From the NCBI GenBank assembly GCA_016719295.1, contig JADKAF010000001.1, positions 3,348,001 through 3,412,000 of the forward strand: 64,000 bases of DNA. Reading direction: 5' to 3'. This stretch comes from Planctomycetota bacterium (GTDB lineage: Bacteria; Planctomycetota; UBA1135; JADKAF01). The stretch's first letter is position 1. Every line of letters begins with the position of its first letter. A program made the translations under genes and the position numbers. Positions 9,814 to 20,810 of this stretch are shown piece after piece. The notes under the pieces were generated by a model that was not told the origin of the DNA, did not search any database, and saw only the letters and a list, made by a program, of their open reading frames with translations.

Positions 9814-12540
9814 TCAGTTCCCCACCCGCACACGCAGCGCATTCGAAAGCGCCAGCGTCGACTCGAAGGCCCCCGCCGGATCGAAGACCGCGTCTTGGAA
9901 GTACACCGCGGCACCCAGCAGCAGCGGGTCGTTCGGCACGCCGAAGACGTAGTCGTTCTCTCCGCTGCCATTCGTGAAGCGCAGGATGCTGATCAGCGGC
10001 GCGCCGAGGTAGAGCGTGCAGCTCCCCACCGCGAGCTCGCTCGTCGTCGTCGAGAGCAGGACGAGGAAGGGCGCGATAGCGCGCGCTTGGCTGAGATGCA
10101 GACCGAAGCTCGCGTTACCGAGGGTCGGGAGACCGGTGCCGGCGAGCAGGGGTACGAGGCCGCCGGTGCCCGCGCAGCCCGTACCGAAGGCGAGAGATTG
10201 CGCGAGCAGCTCGCCGAGGTGGATCGAGAGATCGTCGGAGCCCTGGTTCGCGATCACCACGTCGCCAGCGCCGTCGCCGTTAAGATCGCCGATGGCGACG
10301 GCGATCGGGTTCGAGCCCGCGGCGAGCGCGCTCGTCGAGGTGGCGCTGGAGGTCGCACTCACGTAGCCGTAGAAGGCCTGCACGTCGCCCGAGCCCGCGT
10401 GCACGACCACCAGCTCCGGCCGGTGCAGCACACCGGGGTAGGAGTCGCCATCGAGCTCGCCGCAGGCGACATCGTGCGCCAACGTGCCCGTGGTCGGGAG
10501 TGCTGTGTCGGCCGTGAAGTCGCTCGCATCGAGCGCCCCGCTGCCGGTGTAGCGGTGCACTTGCAGGCTGTTCGTCGGCGTCGGGAAGAGCGTCGAGAGC
10601 AGGACCGCGAGGTCGTTCGTGCCGTCGCCATCCAAGTCGCCGAGGCAGAGGCCGCTCGCGAGACCGGAACTCGAGAGCGAGATCGCGCCCGCAAAGGCGA
10701 GGGCGCCCGCGCCGTCGCCGGCGAAGAGCAGGATCTGGTCCGGTGCTCCCTGCGCCACGGCAGCGAGATCGAGATCGCCGTCGTCATCGAGGTCGCCGAG
10801 CGCGAGCTTCACCACCTGCGTCGCGTGACCGCCGGGGATCGTGAGCGCGGCGAAGGCGCCGCCGTTCATTGCTACGGAGAGCCCGGAGCCTCCGCTCAGC
10901 GGTTCGCCCTGGCGCGCGACGACGACGTCGTCGGTGCCGTTGCCCTCGAGATCGCCGCAGACGACATCGCTCGGGCGAAGGCCGCCGGAGCTCCGCGAGC
11001 TCGCGCTCGAGCTGCCGCCGGCGTTCATCACGATGCCGACGGTGTGAGAGTCCGCGCATGCGACCGCCGCATCGTCGGCGGCGCCATCGCCGTCGAGGTC
11101 GCCGAAGGACACCGCGACGGGAGCCAAGTCGCTAGCCGTGAGCGCGACCGGAACTGGCGCCGCGAGCGCACCCGTGCCATCGCCGAGCCAGAGGCCGAGG
11201 TCGTGAGAGGCGCTGTTCGCGCTGAGCGCGTCGAGGTCACCGTCGCCGTTCGCATCGCCGAGCGCAACGTCGCGCGGTGCGGTCGGTCCACTGGGGCCGC
11301 CGCCGCTGCTCGCGACCTCGAAGACGTAGGCCGATCCCGAACCTCCGGAGCCGTGATCGTCACCGTAGCTACCCACGAAGGCCGTCGCTCCGTCGTAGCC
11401 GACCGAGAAGCCGAACTCATCGTTCGAGCCGCCATCGAGCGCGAGCAGCCGGGTGGTCTCGGACCAGCTCCCGCTGAGCTCGCGGAAGACGTAGCCGGCG
11501 CCGCGGACGCCGTTCGCGTAAGGTGCGCCAGCGACCAGCGTGTCTCCGCGCAGGCCGAGGCCGTAGCCCAGGTTGGCACCCATCGAAGGATCGCTCGCGA
11601 TCAATCGCTGCGGTACGCCGAAGCTCCCGGCATTGCGCGCGAAGACGTAGAGCGCGCCCACGTCGGTCACTCCGTTCTCGTCTTCGGTGGAGGCGCCGAT
11701 CGCGAGGCGATCGCCTTCGAGAGCCACGTCGAACCCGAAGAGCGAGTTGGCCTGCGGCGTAACCTGGGTCAGCACTTGGTGAACCGCCCAGGAGCCGCTC
11801 GTGCGAAGGAGCACTCGAACCACGCCCGCCCGGTACTGGCCGCCGGGGTGCGAAGTCGGCGCACCGACGGCCGCCGTATCACCGTCCAGGGAGATCGAGC
11901 TGCCGAAGCCATAGGTCTCCTCCCCACCGGTGATGTCGCCTGTCAGGAATTGCTGCTCCGTCCAGACTCCGCCCACGCGCTCGAAGAAGTACGCAGCGCC
12001 GAGCGCCTGGCCCGCGGCGTTGAGCCACCCGAGAGCGCCGACGGCCAAAGTGTCACCGTCGATCGCGACCTCGTGCCCGAAGTAGAGGTTGGCGCGCGTG
12101 TCCGATGGCAGCAGCCTATCCTGCTCCGACCAAACGCCGCCCATGCGCGTGAACACATAGGCCGCCCCCGCGCCGCTGCCCTCGTTCCGCGCCCCGATCA
12201 CCGCCGTATCGCCGCTCAGCGCGACGCTGTAACCGAAGAATGCTTGGGCCTGAGGAAATGTCGCCTCGAGCTTCTGCTGCTCCGACCACACGCCGCCGGT
12301 GCGCGCGTAGACGTAGACCGCTCCCGCTTGGGCGAAGCCGCCGACGACCTTGTCGGAGGCGCCGACGAGGGCTGTATCTCCGTCGATCGCGACGCTCCAG
12401 CCGAGCTTGTCGCCCGGTGCGTTGTCCACCGGCACGAGCTTGTCCAGCTGGTACTGCTGGGCCGGAGCGATCGCAGCGAGGACGAGCACCGCACCTGCGA
12501 CGAGCAGCGTGCGGGAGAAGAGGCGCGGGAGCGAGATCAT
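9814..12540 (-). CDS. Secreted FG-GAP/VCBS repeat protein, first of the array (908 aa)
   Basis: A signal peptide (MISLPRLFSRTLLVAGAVLVL..., cut near APAQQ) is followed by seven FG-GAP blades with the FG.SVA..GD.AV.GA / GAAYVFTR core, a GGGPSGPTAPRDV linker, VCBS-like calcium-loop repeats and the CAGTGGLVPLL...DPLLLGA C-terminal module. It is the promoter-proximal member of five tandem paralogues and starts 289 nt from a divergent ECF sigma factor. That arrangement allows, but does not prove, control by this sigma factor. The 216-nt gap to the next gene contains an 11-bp inverted repeat. Function unknown; exported, probably calcium-binding. Confidence 0.9.
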   Translation of the reverse strand: MISLPRLFSRTLLVAGAVLVLAAIAPAQQYQLDKLVPVDNAPGDKLGWSVAIDGDTALVGASDKVVGGFAQAGAVYVYARTGGVWSEQQKLEATFPQAQAFFGYSVALSGDTAVIGARNEGSGAGAAYVFTRMGGVWSEQDRLLPSDTRANLYFGHEVAIDGDTLAVGALGWLNAAGQALGAAYFFERVGGVWTEQQFLTGDITGGEETYGFGSSISLDGDTAAVGAPTSHPGGQYRAGVVRVLLRTSGSWAVHQVLTQVTPQANSLFGFDVALEGDRLAIGASTEDENGVTDVGALYVFARNAGSFGVPQRLIASDPSMGANLGYGLGLRGDTLVAGAPYANGVRGAGYVFRELSGSWSETTRLLALDGGSNDEFGFSVGYDGATAFVGSYGDDHGSGGSGSAYVFEVASSGGGPSGPTAPRDVALGDANGDGDLDALSANSASHDLGLWLGDGTGALAAPVPVALTASDLAPVAVSFGDLDGDGAADDAAVACADSHTVGIVMNAGGSSSASSRSSGGLRPSDVVCGDLEGNGTDDVVVARQGEPLSGGSGLSVAMNGGAFAALTIPGGHATQVVKLALGDLDDDGDLDLAAVAQGAPDQILLFAGDGAGALAFAGAISLSSSGLASGLCLGDLDGDGTNDLAVLLSTLFPTPTNSLQVHRYTGSGALDASDFTADTALPTTGTLAHDVACGELDGDSYPGVLHRPELVVVHAGSGDVQAFYGYVSATSSATSTSALAAGSNPIAVAIGDLNGDGAGDVVIANQGSDDLSIHLGELLAQSLAFGTGCAGTGGLVPLLAGTGLPTLGNASFGLHLSQARAIAPFLVLLSTTTSELAVGSCTLYLGAPLISILRFTNGSGENDYVFGVPNDPLLLGAAVYFQDAVFDPAGAFESTLALSNALRVRVGN

Positions 12541-12829
12541 GGGAGCTCAGGGGTCGCAGACGGGGAAGCGCGCGCGAGCAGGGAGAGAGACCTCGCGCTG
12601 GAACGAACTGCCATCCCCAAACGCAAGGCGCCGCGATTCCACCTCGGCCTTTGCGCGATCTTTCCGCAGCGAATCGATGCGGGCACCACCTCGACGACGG
12701 GGCTCAGCTCTCCGCAGAACCCGCCGCAACGCAGGAACGTGAAGCGCTCACGACGCACCTCATTCCATTCCGGATTTCACGTCGTCGCGCCCTTGCGAGA
12801 ACCGGAGCACCCCAGACAATCGCGTGGGT
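12541..12829. promoter_or_regulatory. Divergent intergenic region, FG-GAP array / sigma-kinase block
   Basis: These 289 bases separate the divergent starts of the first FG-GAP gene and the ECF sigma gene, so promoters for both transcripts should lie here. I see no clear -35/-10 pair of the housekeeping type and no long inverted repeat. No small gene was convincing in either strand. Confidence 0.5.
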
Positions 12830-13407
12830 ATGAAGAAGCCCATCGACGAGCTCCTGGCTTCCGTCCGCCGCGGCGATCCCCAAGCCCTCGCCCAGTGGAA
12901 CGAGGCCGTCTACGAGGAGCTGCGCCGCCTCGCGCGCGCGATCAACGTCAACGGCTTCTCGGAGCGCGACTCGACCTTGAACACGACGGCGCTCGTGCAT
13001 GAGGCCTGGGTCCGACTGTCCGGCGCGGATGGGCTCTCGCGGGTCGAGCAACGCCGCGAGTTCCTCGCGTATGCGGCGGCGGTGATGCGCAACGTGCTGG
13101 TGGACTATGCGCGCGCGCGAAAGGCCGAGAAGCGCGGTGGCGCTTTGGCGGCTCTGCCGCTCGACGACGTGCTCTGCGTCGCCTCGGTTCATTCCGCGGT
13201 CGACGTGCTCGCGCTCGACGAAGCGCTGCAGGCCTTGCACGCGATCGACCCGCGTTCCGCGCGCCTCGTCGAGCTCCGCTTCTTCGGCGGACTCTCCGAG
13301 GCCGAGGCCGCGGCGACCCTGGAGATATCCTTGCCCACCGCGGCTCGCGATTGGAGCTACGCGAGGGCTTGGCTGCGCCGGCGCCTCCGCAGCGGGGACA
13401 CTCCGAG

Positions 13408-13411
<4 letters not shown>
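12830..13411 (+). CDS. ECF-type RNA polymerase sigma factor (TIGR02999-like)
   Basis: The 193-residue product matches the TIGR02999 class of sigma-70 factors. Region 2 contains EELRRLARAI, TLNTTALVHEAWVRL and AAAVMRNVLVDYARARKAEKRGG. Region 4 contains LQALHAIDPRSARLVELRFF, GGLSEAEAAATLEIS and TAARDWSYARAWLRRRL. Such factors direct RNA polymerase to a small promoter set and in planctomycetes usually sit beside a Ser/Thr kinase. That holds here: the last codon overlaps the GTG start of the kinase gene by 4 nt. I chose ATG 12830; an in-frame GTG at 12824 would add two residues, and neither has a good ribosome-binding site. No anti-sigma gene is adjacent, so control through the kinase is an inference from context. 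Confidence 0.9.
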
Positions 13412-16533
<3,122 letters not shown>

Positions 16534-16756
16534 ATCGATGAATGCGCCGCGCGCTTCGCGATCGATCCCGACCTCCCCCGTCGTCGCGGCGGGCCAGCAC
16601 CTCGTGCTCGTCGCCATACTCGTCGCCGCGGCCACCCGAGCGCCGTGGGCCGACAGGGCCGGAGTGCGACGGGCGTTCGGAACGAGATGCGCCGCAAGTT
16701 CACGGCCTCCGTGGCGCGACTCCTCGGTTCCTAGGAGAGCCACTCACTCATCGACG

Positions 16757-16849
16757 CTGGAGATCTTCTTGCCCACGGCGGCACGCGACGGGTGCGATAC
16801 GAGGGCTTGGCTGCGCCGGCGCCTCCGCAGCGGGGACACTCCGAGGTGA
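16757..16849 (+). pseudogene. Remnant of the 3' end of a duplicated ECF sigma gene
   Basis: The translation (LEIFLPTAARDGCDTRAW, then LRRRLRSGDTPR and stop) aligns with the last 30 residues of the intact sigma factor (LEISLPTAARDWSYARAW...). The DNA from about 16801 onward is the same as at about 13363-13411, including the TGA that overlaps the kinase GTG. No sigma region 2 sequence precedes it: 16534-16756 has no recognisable coding match. It is a scar of a tandem duplication of the sigma-kinase unit in which the second sigma copy was lost. An open frame runs from 16538 through it, but nothing suggests a functional protein. Confidence 0.85.
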
Positions 16850-19800
16850 GCGAGCGATTGGAGCGAGTGAAGCTGCTCTACGAGCGCGCGCTCCACTTGG
16901 AGCCCGACTCGCATGCGGAGTTCTTGCAGCGCGAATGCGCGGACGACCCGGAGCTCCGCCAGGAGCTCGCCGAGCTCTTGCGGTGGAAGGCGAGCGGCTC
17001 CTTCCTCTCCGAGCCGATCCCGCGCCTCCTGCAGCGCGACGAGGTTCCGCCGGAAGACACCGGAGCCGTCGGCGACCGCATCGGGAGCTATCGGCTGATC
17101 GAGCGCATCGCTTCGGGCGGGATGGGCACGGTCTGGTGCGCCGCGCGCGACGACGAGACCTTCGCGAAGGAGGTCGCGATCAAGCTCATCAAGCGCGGGA
17201 TGGACTCCGCGGCCATCGTGCAGCGCTTCCACCGCGAGCGACGCCTGCTCGCGCAGCTCGAGCACCCGGGCATCGCGCGGATCCTCGACGGCGGCACCAG
17301 CGCGGGCGGCCAGCCCTACATGGTGATGGAGCTCGTCCACGGCGTCGCCTTCGACGTGGGCGCGCCGCTGCTGCCGCTCGCGGCGGGGCTCGAGCTCTTC
17401 GCGAAGGTCTGCGACGCGGTCGACTCGGCGCACGAGCTCGGCATCGTGCACCGGGACCTCAAGCCCTCGAACCTCCTGATCACGCCGGAGGGCGAGCCGA
17501 AGCTCCTCGACTTCGGCATCGCGAAGCTGCTCCACGAAGAAGGGGGCGAAGCGACGCTGCTCACACGCACCGCCGAGCGTTTGCTCACCCCACGCTACGC
17601 GGCGCCGGAGCAGCTCCGCGGCGGCGAGGTCACGACCGCCACCGACGTCTACGCGCTCGGCGTCCTGCTCTACGAGCTGCTCTGCGGGCAGTCGCCGTAC
17701 GAGCGCACGACCACGCTGCGCGAGCTCGAGAGCGCGATTTGCGACGGCGCCCCGCACCGCCCTTCGACGCGCACGCGCGGCACGACGCGACGCTCCTTGC
17801 GCGGCGACCTGGACACCATCGCGCTGCGCGCCATGGCGAAGGAGCCCGAGCGCAGCTATCCCCGCGCGGGCGCGCTCGGCGCCGATCTCCGCCGGCATCT
17901 ACGCCAGGAGCCGATCCTCGCGCGACGCGATTCCTGGAGCTACCGCGCGACGACCTTCGCACGGCGGAACCGCTGGACGCTCGCGGTCTTCGCCGCGATC
18001 GTGCTCGCGCTGAGCGTCGGGCTCTATCTCGCGCGCCGAGAGGCGCTCTACGCCGAGCGCATGCGAGCGCTCGCGGAGGAGCGCTCGGAGGCCCTGGAAG
18101 TCGAAGCCGCGCGCTCGCGGTTGGCCGCCGCCGCCGAGGCGCTCGACGCGCTGCACGAATCCTCGGCGCGTCCTTTCCTGGACGCGGTTCCTCCGACGCA
18201 CCGCGCATGGGAATGGGAGCACCTCGCGCGCCGCCTGGATCGCAGCCTCGCTCGCTCGGACGATCCGCGCCTCTCGACCAACGAGAAGGGCCAGCAGGTG
18301 GTGTGGATGCCCGATGGTCAGCATCTGGCCGTCGCGGGCCTGGACGGGAAGATCCATCTCGTCGCGCGCGAGACGCTCGAGATCCGGCGCAGCCTGCCGG
18401 GCCACCGCTTGATCGAATGCCTCGCGGTCTCTCGCGACGGTGCATACCTCGCCTTCTGTCGCGACGCACGCTGGACGACCATCGTCGACGTAGCGCACGG
18501 CAAGATCGTGCACAAGCTGCGCTGGCGCGACGAGGATGCCCGCTGCGTGGCGTTCGCGCCCGACGGCTCGGAGTTCGTGATCGGCACCGATGGCGGGCAC
18601 CTGGTCTTCTTCTCGCTCCAGAGCGGCGAGGCCTTGGCGGAGGTGTCGGTCGGTGCGCGCACGGAGGTACGCGCCGTGCGCTACGCGCCCTCGGGTCGCA
18701 AGCTCGCCGCGACTTGCGGTCGCTCGCGACTCCACCTCTTCGACGTGGCGACCCGCCGGCTCGACCAGAGCTTCCGTCACCATGAGCTGCGGCCGTTCTG
18801 CGTCGCCTGGTCGCCCGACGAGCGCTACCTCGCCACAGGCTCGCTCGATCGGAGCCTCTGCGCGGTGGACGCCGCGACGGGGGACTTCCTGCGCGAGCGC
18901 GTGCGCGTGGACGGCGAGATCTGGGGCTGCGCGTTCACACCGTCAGGTGCCGAGCTGATCGCCGGCGGCCCCTACGTGATCCGCGCGGATCTGCACCGCG
19001 GGCGCGAGGTCGCGGCCTTCTGCGGTCGCGGGTCGATCGCCCTCTCGCCGGACGGTGCGCGCATCGCGGTGAGCTCCAGGAGCGGATTGCGGCTCTACGA
19101 TGCTCGTACGCACGGCGTGATGAACGGGTCCCATGGAACGAGCTGGACCCGCGGTCTCGCCGTGGATGCGCACGGCGGGCACATCGTCTCGCTCGATCGC
19201 CGTGGCGGCGGCCTCTATCGCCGGGATGGCTCCGTGCTGGAGCGCGTCGCGGAGGTCGCGCTCGCGGGCGAGCACGCGCTCTTCGATCGCACGGGCGAGC
19301 GGCTGATCGTCCTGCACCGCGAGGAGGACGCGGAGCTTCGCAGCGCGCCCGACTGGGCGCTGGCGCGCCGCCTCGCCGGCGTGCGCGGTATCGATGCGGT
19401 GCTGCGCGAAGATGCCCTGATCGTCGTGCCGGACAGGCCGGGAATCGGCGCGTGGATCAGCTCGCTGGTCGACGCGACTCCACCACGGAGCTTCGGCGAG
19501 CTGCCCGTGCTCGCCATCGCGCTCTCACCGGATGGAGCGAGACTCGCGACCCTGACGAGCCTCCACTACCGCTTCCCCGAAGTCCGCACCGGGCTCGAGC
19601 TGTGGGACGTGGAGCGCCTGCAGCGAGTGGCACAGGTCGAGTCGGAGATCGAGGGCCTCGACCTCGAGTTCGCGCCGAACGGCGCGCTCGTGACCGTCGG
19701 CGTCGGCGGGCTCGAGATCCGCAGCGACCGCGACCTCGCGCTGCTTCGCGCCATCCCCCGCGAGTCCGCGGTCCAATCCATCGCCTTTCGCGGCGACGGT

Positions 19801-20001
19801 CGCCGCTGCGCCACCAACGACGCCGAAGGCAGCGTGTGGATCTGGGACGCGGAGCATTGGCGTCCCATCGTCGAGCTCGGGCGCCACGAGAGCGAGGGCC
19901 TGCGCATGGTGTGGTCGACGGATGGCTCGCTGCTCGTGAGCGGAGGGAAGGACGGCGCGTTCCTCGCGTTCGATGGGCCGAGCTTGGACGAAGCGCGCTG
20001 A
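16846..20001 (+). CDS. Second transmembrane Ser/Thr protein kinase with WD40 repeats
   Basis: From GTG 16846, overlapping the stop of the sigma remnant, the product is 1,051 aa. The layout is N-terminal region, kinase domain (about 80-345; IASGGMGTVW, K113, HRD with D204, DFG at 222-224, APEQ, DVYALGVLLYELL), a membrane segment (about 378-398) and about 640 residues of WD40-like repeats. The blades are clearer here: VWMPDGQHLAVAGLDGKIHL, FAPDGSEFVIGTDGGHLVFF, WSPDERYLATGSLDRSLCAV, WSTDGSLLVSGGKDGAFLAF. All catalytic residues are present. It lacks its own sigma gene, so it may share the upstream transcript or have its own promoter in 16534-16756. The sensor region faces away from the kinase across the membrane; its ligand cannot be read from sequence. 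Confidence 0.92.
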   Translation: MSERLERVKLLYERALHLEPDSHAEFLQRECADDPELRQELAELLRWKASGSFLSEPIPRLLQRDEVPPEDTGAVGDRIGSYRLIERIASGGMGTVWCAARDDETFAKEVAIKLIKRGMDSAAIVQRFHRERRLLAQLEHPGIARILDGGTSAGGQPYMVMELVHGVAFDVGAPLLPLAAGLELFAKVCDAVDSAHELGIVHRDLKPSNLLITPEGEPKLLDFGIAKLLHEEGGEATLLTRTAERLLTPRYAAPEQLRGGEVTTATDVYALGVLLYELLCGQSPYERTTTLRELESAICDGAPHRPSTRTRGTTRRSLRGDLDTIALRAMAKEPERSYPRAGALGADLRRHLRQEPILARRDSWSYRATTFARRNRWTLAVFAAIVLALSVGLYLARREALYAERMRALAEERSEALEVEAARSRLAAAAEALDALHESSARPFLDAVPPTHRAWEWEHLARRLDRSLARSDDPRLSTNEKGQQVVWMPDGQHLAVAGLDGKIHLVARETLEIRRSLPGHRLIECLAVSRDGAYLAFCRDARWTTIVDVAHGKIVHKLRWRDEDARCVAFAPDGSEFVIGTDGGHLVFFSLQSGEALAEVSVGARTEVRAVRYAPSGRKLAATCGRSRLHLFDVATRRLDQSFRHHELRPFCVAWSPDERYLATGSLDRSLCAVDAATGDFLRERVRVDGEIWGCAFTPSGAELIAGGPYVIRADLHRGREVAAFCGRGSIALSPDGARIAVSSRSGLRLYDARTHGVMNGSHGTSWTRGLAVDAHGGHIVSLDRRGGGLYRRDGSVLERVAEVALAGEHALFDRTGERLIVLHREEDAELRSAPDWALARRLAGVRGIDAVLREDALIVVPDRPGIGAWISSLVDATPPRSFGELPVLAIALSPDGARLATLTSLHYRFPEVRTGLELWDVERLQRVAQVESEIEGLDLEFAPNGALVTVGVGGLEIRSDRDLALLRAIPRESAVQSIAFRGDGRRCATNDAEGSVWIWDAEHWRPIVELGRHESEGLRMVWSTDGSLLVSGGKDGAFLAFDGPSLDEAR

Positions 20002-20038
20002 GCGCGACACCGCGCGCCAAGCGCAGCACACCCCGCCG

Positions 20039-20689
20039 TCACTCGTTCGACAACTCGTCGAACACCGACCCCGGCAGCGCCTCGCGCAAGCGCTTCAGCG
20101 CGCGCTGATACCTCATCGATGCGGCCCCTGGCTCGATGCCGAGCAAGGTCGCCACCGTCTGGTTCGACTGCTGCTCGACGCCGCGCAGCAGGAGCACCTC
20201 GCGGTCCTGCGGCGGGAGCTCGGCCAAGCTCGCGAGGACTTGGCCCTGCAGCTCGCGCTGCAGCGCGATCGTCACCACGCCGCGCGTCTCGCGCGGTAAT
20301 CGATCGAGCGCGTCATCGCTCTCCCGATCCTTGCTGCCGTCAACAGGCGCGGAGCGCTTCGCGCGGCGCGCGTGCTTCCGCGCGATGCCGGCGAGGCGGC
20401 GGAGCAGCGTCGTGGTGAGGAAGCGCAGCAAGACCGGCGTCGAGCGGCCCTCGCGCTCCTCGATCTCGGTGAGTCGCGGCAGCGTGATGAGCCAGGTGTC
20501 GTTCACCAGGTCCTCGGGCTCGCAGAGGACGCGCAGCGCAGGGGTCAGCTTGTAGCGCGCGAGGGCCAAGAGGAGCGGCGAGAGGCGCTCCACCACCCAG
20601 GCCACGCTGGAGGGGTCGCCGTCGATGGCGCGGCGGACGTGCAGCGTCGTGAAATCGGCTCCGGCGTCTTCGGGCGAAGGTCGATCCAC
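20039..20689 (-). CDS. Sigma-70 family (ECF-like) RNA polymerase sigma factor
   Basis: Region 2 shows LSPLLLALARYKL, EPEDLVNDTWLITLPRL and a basic stretch (LRRLAGIARKHARRAKR). Region 4 shows ASLAELPPQDREVLLLRGV, QSNQTVATLLGI and SMRYQRALKRLREALPG. The longest frame begins with TTG at 20791, only 19 nt from the divergent kinase start, leaving no room for promoters. I prefer GTG 20689, which has GAGG 6 nt upstream and gives 216 aa and a 121-nt divergent promoter region. The sequence is unlike the TIGR02999-type factor at 12830. It is convergent with the second WD40 kinase (37-nt gap) and divergent from the TPR kinase; the latter is its likely signalling partner. Confidence 0.85.
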   Translation of the reverse strand: MDRPSPEDAGADFTTLHVRRAIDGDPSSVAWVVERLSPLLLALARYKLTPALRVLCEPEDLVNDTWLITLPRLTEIEEREGRSTPVLLRFLTTTLLRRLAGIARKHARRAKRSAPVDGSKDRESDDALDRLPRETRGVVTIALQRELQGQVLASLAELPPQDREVLLLRGVEQQSNQTVATLLGIEPGAASMRYQRALKRLREALPGSVFDELSNE

Positions 20690-20810
20690 CGCGAACCTCG
20701 AGCGATGGGCTGTGCTGCGGGCGGGAGATGCGGCATGGTAGGCGAGCCGCCCTTCCCTGACGAGCTTCCATCGGCGGCGCCGTGGTTCCAACGCAGCACC
20801 TCCCCTCTCG

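Noticed and set aside
1..12540. CRISPR-like or satellite repeats in the FG-GAP region
   Set aside because: The periodicity of about 150-180 nt is protein-level blade repetition with variable codons; there are no identical short repeats with unique spacers.
8602..13002. Very long plus-strand open frame (1,466 codons) opposite the FG-GAP genes
   Set aside because: It is the mirror of GC-rich FG-GAP repeats on the other strand. Its composition is Arg, Ala and Asp repeats without motifs or start signal, and it runs across two minus-strand genes and into the sigma gene.
16538..16756. Plus-strand open frame leading into the sigma remnant as a possible gene
   Set aside because: No ribosome-binding site or family match; only the end (16757-16849) has homology, and that is to the sigma C-terminus.
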